From: Candidatus Colwellia aromaticivorans | GTDB taxonomy: Bacteria > Pseudomonadota > Gammaproteobacteria > Enterobacterales > Alteromonadaceae | Length of the DNA stretch: 59,744 bases | Assembly (NCBI RefSeq): GCF_003333305.1 | Contig: NZ_QOLD01000065.1 | Location: 1-59,744, forward strand | Reading direction: 5' to 3' | Shown here: positions 54,067-59,744 of the stretch, one piece after another | Position numbering within the stretch: the first letter of the stretch is position 1 | Layout of the letters: every line of letters begins with the position of its first letter | Notes under the pieces: model-generated | Told to the model about the DNA's origin: nothing | The model's database searches: none | The model's input: the letters and a program-made list of their open reading frames with translations, nothing else | Made by a program: the position numbers and the translations under genes

Positions 54067-54092
54067 TGATACATTTTTATTGATTTGTATCA
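54067..54092. promoter_or_regulatory. TGATACA dyad between paaZ and paaK (candidate PaaX site)
   Basis: TGATACA and TGTATCA form a 7-bp inverted repeat with a 12-base spacer in the divergent region; the same TGATACA also occurs at the paaA promoter. PaaX is the only dedicated regulator in the locus, so it is the likely ligand (inference). Confidence 0.55.
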
Positions 54093-54155
54093 AAGAAGTG
54101 TTTTATATTATCAGCAATTACTTAATATCGAAAGTACTTTTTTTAGGAGAATAAA

Positions 54156-55448
54156 ATGTCATCAAAACAGCTTGGTTATGAAGCAATTGAAACAGCAAGT
54201 GTGGATGAATTACGGGATTTACAGTTTAATCGTCTCAAAACGACACTGATTAATGCTTACAATAATTCACCGGTATATACAAAGAAATTTGATGATCATG
54301 GTGTTCATCCAGATGACTTAACTTGTCTTGAAGATTTAAGTAAATTTCCTTTTACTACCAAGGCTGATATGCGTGATAACTATCCTTTTGGCATGTTTGC
54401 TTTGCCGATGGAAAAAATAGTGCGTGTACATGCGTCAAGTGGTACTACGGGTAAACCAACGGTAGTTGGTTATAGTCAAAATGATATTGATACTTGGGCT
54501 AACGTTGTTGCACGTTCAATCTATGCTGCGGGTGGTAGACCAAAAGATAAAGTACATGTTGCTTATGGTTACGGTTTATTTACCGGTGGTTTTGGTGCTC
54601 ATTATGGTGCTGAACGATTAGGTTGTACGGTTATCCCTATGGGCGGTGGTCAAACCGAAAAGCAAGTACAGCTTCTACAAGATTTTGATCCCGATATAAT
54701 TATGGTTACACCTTCTTATATGCTTAATATTGCTGATGAAATAATTCGCCAAGGTATCGATCCTGAAAAAATGGCACTTCGCACAGGTATTTTTGGTGCA
54801 GAGCCTTGGACAGAGGGTATGCGTACAGATTTACAAGCACGTATGTCAATGGATGCGGTAGATATCTATGGTTTATCAGAGATGATGGGCCCAGGTGTGG
54901 CACAAGAATGTATTGAAACGATGGACGGACCAACGATTTGGGAAGATCATTTCTATCCTGAAATCATTAACCCTGTAACAGGTGAAGTGGTGGCAGATGG
55001 TGAAGAAGGTGAATTAGTTTTCACTAGTTTAACCAAAGAAGCAATGCCAATGATACGCTATCGCACCCGTGATTTAACACGTTTGTTACCGGGATCTGCT
55101 AGAACGATGCGTCGTATGGATAAAATAACCGGTCGTAGTGATGACATGTTAATTATTCGTGGTGTAAACGTTTTTCCAACGCAAATTGAAACACAAATTT
55201 TAGCGATTCAAGGATTAACGCCTCATTACCAAATTGAAGTAGGTAAAAAAGGTAATATGGACACCATTAAAGTGCAGGTTGAACTTGCACCTGAAGCAGT
55301 TAATGAAAATTATGATGAGCTAGTAAGAAAACTGAATCATAAAATTAAAACGTTCATTGGTATATCATGCGCTATTGAATTGAAACAGCCTCATGAACTA
55401 CCTCGTTCAGAAGGTAAAGCCCAGCGAGTTATTGATAATCGCAAATAA
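54156..55448 (+). CDS. paaK: Phenylacetate-CoA ligase
   Basis: PaaK activates phenylacetate with ATP and CoA, the entry step of the pathway and the source of the PaaX effector phenylacetyl-CoA. The 430-residue AMP-forming enzyme (E. coli 437) shows HASSGTTGKPTVVGYSQND (about 92-110, ATP-binding), YGYGLFTGGFGAHYGAERLG, VDIYGLSEMMGPG (about 233) and GRSDDMLIIRGVNVFPTQIE (about 328-347). AGGAG precedes the ATG. A family A repeat follows the stop codon. Confidence 0.96.
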   Translation: MSSKQLGYEAIETASVDELRDLQFNRLKTTLINAYNNSPVYTKKFDDHGVHPDDLTCLEDLSKFPFTTKADMRDNYPFGMFALPMEKIVRVHASSGTTGKPTVVGYSQNDIDTWANVVARSIYAAGGRPKDKVHVAYGYGLFTGGFGAHYGAERLGCTVIPMGGGQTEKQVQLLQDFDPDIIMVTPSYMLNIADEIIRQGIDPEKMALRTGIFGAEPWTEGMRTDLQARMSMDAVDIYGLSEMMGPGVAQECIETMDGPTIWEDHFYPEIINPVTGEVVADGEEGELVFTSLTKEAMPMIRYRTRDLTRLLPGSARTMRRMDKITGRSDDMLIIRGVNVFPTQIETQILAIQGLTPHYQIEVGKKGNMDTIKVQVELAPEAVNENYDELVRKLNHKIKTFIGISCAIELKQPHELPRSEGKAQRVIDNRK

Positions 55449-55471
55449 TCTATACTCTAAATAGATTAATG

Positions 55472-55661
55472 AACATGCCTATGCACATAGCTCAGGGACG
55501 TCATTCCCGTATTGTCTTAAACGGGAATCTTAGTCTACAGTACTCAGATCTTCGATTCAGCTTTGGTGTCCAGACCAAAGCTAGACCCTACATCCTGTAG
55601 GAAAAAATACCTCGAAGATGACGTTTACAGTAAGCTCCTGAGTTAACTACATAGGGATGTT
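55472..55661 (+). repeat. Dispersed inverted-repeat element, family A, copy 4
   Basis: It begins AACATGCCTATGCACATAGC and ends CTCCTGAGTTAACTACATAG plus GGATGTT; the two ends are inverted repeats over about 24 bp. The core differs: the first hairpin is ATTCCCG...CGGGAAT, and an insertion of about 45 bp (with hairpins TTTGGTGTCCAGACCAAA and CTACATCCTGTAG) splits the second hairpin. It lies just after paaK. Confidence 0.85.
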
Positions 55662-55728
55662 AAATAAATAACGAAGAGGTTGATTGTTTTAACCAGTAGA
55701 AATGATCACATATTTAGTGAGGTTGGTG

Positions 55729-56664
55729 TTACACCCCCCGTAGGCGAATTTGTCTCGGGGTGTGTGAATATTGCGCTTTAAAGCACCGGTTAAAATGCGA
55801 TAAATCTCCAAAGCCCCACTCTAAGGCAATATTGCTAATAGAAATATTGTCAAACTCATTATTGGTTAAATTTTTATAACACCCCTCTAACCGTAATTGT
55901 TGAATATACTTAGAAACAGAAACATTTTGGCTTTTAAACAACATATGTAAATAGCGTTTACTAATGTTTTCTGTTTGTGCGATAAAGTCCACGCCAAGTC
56001 TAAAGTCTTTTATATGCATATTAATCATACGTTTAATTCTTTGTAAATGTTGTTCAGGTGAGCTTTCTATCGCTTTTTTATCACTACCTTTTTGGTTTTT
56101 AAGCGAGGTGATAAGTAGATCAAGTAGGTTCGCTTCCATGCTTTGCAGCGCTTCAGGGTTTAGCTGATTCATACGTTGTGACAGTGAGTAAACAAACTGC
56201 GCTAACATGCCGTTGGTTGGCTCTTCATTACCCATTCTTAAACCTAAATAATCATCAGGTGTTTGAAACATTTCTTGCAACGCTATTTGTGGCATGGCAA
56301 ATATCGCTTGTTGATGACTGGCTTGAAATTCTAATTGATAGGGTTCACTAGTGCTGCAAATTATAAAGTCACCCGGGGCTAATCTTGCTTCTCTCCCATA
56401 GTGTTTGGTACTGCAATTGCCTGTTAATTGAAACTTTATTAAGTAATAGGCATCAGTAACCCTAGCAATATCAACCTTTGATCTTTGCGCAATAATTGGG
56501 CTGCTAGAGACTTGAGCAAGACTAAAACGGTTCAATCGCTTACTACTTATTGATGCATTAAAGTCAGTATTATTAGGTGAAGGTAATGCACTACAACTCA
56601 TCGGACAAAAACTATTTGATATTTCATTGTTGAATGAATCCAAACTAGTGATTAACGTTGTCAT
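55729..56664 (-). CDS. AraC-family transcriptional activator
   Basis: A 311-residue regulator with an N-terminal AraC-binding-like domain (about 20-190) and a C-terminal double helix-turn-helix of the AraC/XylS type (about 205-308): DFIAQTENISKRYLHMLFKS and SNIALEWGFGDLSHFNRCFK with the usual PRQIR ending. The domain plan is like FeaR and other activators of aromatic-compound catabolism. It is divergent from the frameshifted TonB receptor, which is followed by an aldehyde dehydrogenase. It may activate those genes (inference from position). Confidence 0.88.
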   Translation of the reverse strand: MTTLITSLDSFNNEISNSFCPMSCSALPSPNNTDFNASISSKRLNRFSLAQVSSSPIIAQRSKVDIARVTDAYYLIKFQLTGNCSTKHYGREARLAPGDFIICSTSEPYQLEFQASHQQAIFAMPQIALQEMFQTPDDYLGLRMGNEEPTNGMLAQFVYSLSQRMNQLNPEALQSMEANLLDLLITSLKNQKGSDKKAIESSPEQHLQRIKRMINMHIKDFRLGVDFIAQTENISKRYLHMLFKSQNVSVSKYIQQLRLEGCYKNLTNNEFDNISISNIALEWGFGDLSHFNRCFKAQYSHTPRQIRLRGV

Positions 56665-56981
56665 TGTTCAACTCCTAAAATATCGTATTATAAAACAGCT
56701 GGTTACAGTTATCGTAAACAAGTATCAATTGTGTTTTTACTTTCATTCGTTGCACTTTTAGCCTATTTTCTTGTTCTCTTTAGACCAAGATATTAAGCAT
56801 TTATATTGCTTTAATAATATTGTTAATGTGTTAACAATATTATAGATTAATGATAATTCAAAGGTGTTTCGATCATTTATAGTAAATCTGTTGTTAACTT
56901 ATTAAGTAAATAATTAAATATAAACATAAAAAATAAACATAACTTACAACTAAAAGATCACTTTGAAATACGGGGAAAGAA
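56665..56981. promoter_or_regulatory. Divergent regulatory gap with a strong AT-rich dyad
   Basis: The gap between the AraC-type gene and the TonB receptor holds a perfect 13-bp inverted repeat, ATAATATTGTTAA-TGTG-TTAACAATATTAT, at 56814-56843. It lies about 140 bp from the receptor start and 150 bp from the regulator start, and could be an operator or a hairpin. Nothing else stands out in this AT-rich stretch. Confidence 0.5.
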
Positions 56982-59272
56982 ATGAGAATGAATAAAGCTA
57001 AATTAGCAATGGCTATCAGTGCGGCGTTAACAATTTGTAGTTCTGCTGTTGTACAAGCCGAAAATGTTATCGAAAAAATCATGATCACTGCTTCAAAAAA
57101 GCAAGAATCAATTCAAGCCAGTAACGTTGCGGTAACGGCATTTTCTGGTGATATGTTACGGGAACTAAATTTGACTGATAGCACTGATATTGCTAGTCAA
57201 ACCCCAGGTTTGAATATAGGTACGCCTGTTGGAGAAGGGAATAACCCTTCAATTAGTTTACGGGGTGTTGGTCTTAATGATTTTAATGATAATAATGAAG
57301 GGCCTATTGCCGTTTATCGTGATGAGGTTTACCAATCGGCCATGCCGGGGTTAACTTTTCAGTTATTTGATTTAGAACGTGTTGAAGTACTTAGAGGGCC
57401 ACAAGGGACACTTTACGGGCGAAATGCGACGGGCGGCTTAGTCCATTTATTTCTAAAAAACCAACTGACGAGCTAGAAGGCTTTGCTAGTGTTACTTTTG
57501 CTGAGCATAACCAAATCAAAACAGAAGCGGCGATATCCGGCGGGTTAACCGACAACATTCAAGCGCGTTTATCACTAGCGACCAATAACCATGATGGTTA
57601 TGTGACTAACCGTATCGGCAAGGATGCAAATGAAGCGGATAACCAAGCTTATCGTTTGCAAGTCAATTTTGATTTGTCTGATAACTTTACTGCGTTAGTG
57701 AATGTTCATGGCGCTAAATCAGATACGATTGCGCCCCAATATCAACATCAAGCAACTGATGATGGCTCAGGCACTGCTGGAGTGAGTGATTTCTATGGTT
57801 ATAAAGATACTGACGGTGACGTATGGGCTGGTGAATATGACCGTGAAGGTTTATTAAAAATTGATTCTAAGGGCGCATCAATCCACCTTGATTATGATGC
57901 GGGTGATTACACTTTAACCTCAATTACAGCGGTTGAAGATGTTGAGAAAATTCATCAAGAAGATACTGATGTAGGGCCATTTGACGGTATTACTCCGCAG
58001 TTCATTTCAGAGAACCAACAGTTCAGCCAAGAGTTTAGAGTTGCCTTTTCCACTGGCTCATTAGATTGGATGTTTGGCGCCTATTATTTTGAAAATGAAG
58101 TAACTGGCGCATTAGACTTAGCCCTTAATTTTCCTGGGCCGTTAGTTGATGTAATTACTGGCGCACCTGAAGGCTCGTTTGGCCCAGACATGGTCAATTT
58201 TGTTGATTATGACGTTGATTATGTGCAAGAGACTGAATCGTCTGCAATTTTTGGTCAAGTTGAAGTGCCATTAAACGAACAGTTTAATTTAACCGTTGGT
58301 CTGCGCTATACCACTGAAGAGCGCACCATGACTTATCAAAACAAAGCCACAGGTAATCCAGATGCTGTGGTGAATTCATGCATAATCCCAGCGGGTGATG
58401 TCTGTGATTTTGGCTTTGGACCAGACTTTCCGGGCACAGATCACTACCTTAATTTTACTAGCAGCAATGCAGACCTTGGTAGCTTAGGAAAAATTGACGA
58501 TGACAATATCTCTGGCCGTATTAGTTTAGATTACACCCCAACAGAAGATTTATTGGTGTTCTTTAATATCGCAACAGGTTTTAAAAGTGGTGGCTTTAAT
58601 GGCGGGTTTTTAGATTTTACTGACGGCGTTACTGTTGAAGATGTGCCATTTGAATCTGAAGAGTTACTGAGTTATGAGCTTGGTTTTAAATCAACCTTAG
58701 CTGATGGCGATGTTCGCTTTAATGCGACGGCGTTTTATTACGACTATGAAAACTATCAAGCATTGACATTTTCTGGTTTAAGCCAATTTATTGATAACTC
58801 TGACGCGACAATTAATGGTGCTGATTTAGAGCTAATTTGGTTACCGGGCGATAATTGGGATATTAGTTTAGGTGCTAGTATTATTAACTCAGACGTCAAA
58901 GAAATTACGGTACTTGGAGATAAGTTTAAAAATAATGAGATGGTATTGGCACCAAAGTACAGTGTTAATGGTTTAGTGCGTTATCAAGCGACAGAAGAGT
59001 TGTCAGTACAAGTTGATTTTAACCACCAAGATGAGCAGTTTTTTGATATCACCAACAGTGAAGTATCAAACGAAGATGCTTATACGGTTTTTAACGCCCG
59101 AATTGGTTATGACATCAATGAAAACTTATCTATTTCAGCGTTTGTTAAAAACTTAACCGATGAAGAATACCGCGTATACAGCTTTGACTTTACTGGTGCT
59201 GCTGGTTACAACCAAAACTTTTATGCTGCCCCTCGTTGGGTTGGCGTAACGGTAAATTATACTTTTGAATAG
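56982..59272 (+). pseudogene. TonB-dependent receptor interrupted by a one-base frameshift
   Basis: The first frame encodes a signal peptide (ending VVQA), a plug with VEKIMITASKKQE, DIASQTPGLNIGTPVGEGNN and EVLRGPQGTLYGRNATGGLV, then runs off frame to a stop at 57474. From about 57447 the reading continues in another frame as SKKPTDELEGFASVTFAEHN and then a complete barrel to the C-terminal VTVNYTFE. Restoring one T in CATTTATTTC (near 57446-57449) gives an uninterrupted protein of about 763 residues, like receptors of sphingomonad aromatic loci. All other features look intact, so the mutation is recent, or a sequencing error. Confidence 0.88.
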
Positions 59273-59380
59273 GGCTGTTAAATATTTAAATCTAAGCTAC
59301 TTGAATACTACTCCTTTAAGTAGCTTGGGTATTAAATACAAATGGATTTTTGTTAGATATTAAATTTTAATAGGTGTTTT

Positions 59381-59744
59381 ATGAATAAGTTTACAATGAC
59401 TATAAATGGTCAACAAAGTCAGTCTACGCTGTATTGTGATGTGATTAATCCGGCCACAGGGCGAGCTTTTGCTCAGTATCAGCAGGGCGGTGTTGATGAT
59501 TTAAATCAAGCTGTCGCGTCAGCAAAAAGTGCTTTTAGTTCGTGGAGTCAAACCAGCTCAGCTCAAAGAAAAGCGAAAATGTTAGCGCTAGCGGGGGTAT
59601 TAGAAGCCAATATGCCCGAATTGATGGCTTTAATTACCCAAGAAACTGGCAAGCCTATGGCAGGCTTGAATAATGTTGGTTCAGGTATGGAAGTTGGCGG
59701 CTCAATTGCTTGGACACAAATGACTGCAGAACTTGAGTTAGCAG
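59381..59744 (+). CDS. Aldehyde dehydrogenase family protein, partial
   Basis: The first 121 residues of an NAD(P)-dependent aldehyde dehydrogenase: MTINGQQSQSTLYCDVINPA, then TGRAFAQYQQGGVDDLNQAV, the AKSAFSSWSQTSSAQRKAKM helix, and ITQETGKPMAG, typical of the N-terminal cofactor domain. The catalytic cysteine would be beyond the window. TAGGTG precedes the ATG. Following the AraC-type regulator and TonB receptor beside the paa locus, it could supply phenylacetate from phenylacetaldehyde or serve another aromatic aldehyde. This is only an inference. Confidence 0.87.
   Translation, partial: MNKFTMTINGQQSQSTLYCDVINPATGRAFAQYQQGGVDDLNQAVASAKSAFSSWSQTSSAQRKAKMLALAGVLEANMPELMALITQETGKPMAGLNNVGSGMEVGGSIAWTQMTAELELA

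Noticed and set aside
59291..59325. Terminator after the frameshifted TonB receptor
   Set aside because: AAGCTACTT/AAGTAGCTT forms a hairpin, but it is followed by GGGTATT rather than a T-run, so read-through into the aldehyde dehydrogenase is likely.

Overview
The window looks like chromosomal DNA of a marine, low-GC gammaproteobacterium of the Alteromonadales, most likely Colwellia or a close relative. This is an inference from the AT-rich base composition, three different TonB-dependent receptors, a Shewanella-like GlcNAc regulon with NagR-type operators, a complete phenylacetate pathway, and families of small dispersed inverted-repeat elements. No tRNA, rRNA or CRISPR array was seen.

Layout. 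1-570: the end of an IS66-family element. 725-2784: a three-gene bufferin operon (copper-binding peptide precursor, MNIO-family modification enzyme and its partner). 2886-8353: a decayed porin, a DUF1097 membrane protein, a TonB receptor with a strong terminator, a membrane-anchored triheme cytochrome c, a small membrane protein and non-coding DNA. 8354-8726: the remnant of a NorR-like sigma-54 activator. 8726-26514: the GlcNAc/chitin-oligosaccharide locus. nagB and nagR point left; pgi, a large TonB receptor, two tryptophan-halogenase-like flavoproteins, a SapC-like protein, a GH20 lipoprotein, nagK, nagA and nagP point right. Four 14-bp palindromes tie the locus into one NagR regulon. Products are expected to carry chitin oligosaccharides across the outer membrane, cut them to GlcNAc in the periplasm, import and phosphorylate GlcNAc, and convert it to fructose-6-P and glucose-6-P.

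26515-40248 is a mixed region: an alpha/beta hydrolase, an integron attC-like site in front of a rhodanese gene, a decayed gene, a HEAT-like protein with an acyltransferase, a leftward set (Sel1-repeat, tail-collar and PEP-CTERM proteins), an IS1182-family transposase, a DUF3718-like protein and a large CadC-like/TolB-like/TPR regulator. At 40431-40850, with no protein-coding gene, lies a very convincing CsrB-type small RNA: 18 GGA triplets, a rho-independent terminator, and a perfect GacA/UvrY box about 165 bp upstream of the inferred start.

41031-55448 is the phenylacetate (paa) catabolon: paaG-I-J, paaA-B-C-D-E, paaX and a fused enoyl-CoA hydratase/3-hydroxyacyl-CoA dehydrogenase point left; paaY and paaK point right; paaZ points left. 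Beyond it are an AraC-type regulator, a TonB receptor broken by a one-base frameshift, and the start of an aldehyde dehydrogenase. These may feed aromatic compounds into phenylacetate.

Across the window there are at least three families of short non-coding inverted-repeat elements: family A (four copies), family B (one long and one short copy) and a composite element at 19808-20129 that shares internal modules with both. The most notable non-genic findings are the csrB gene with its GacA box, the attC-like site, and this network of mosaic MITE-like repeats.
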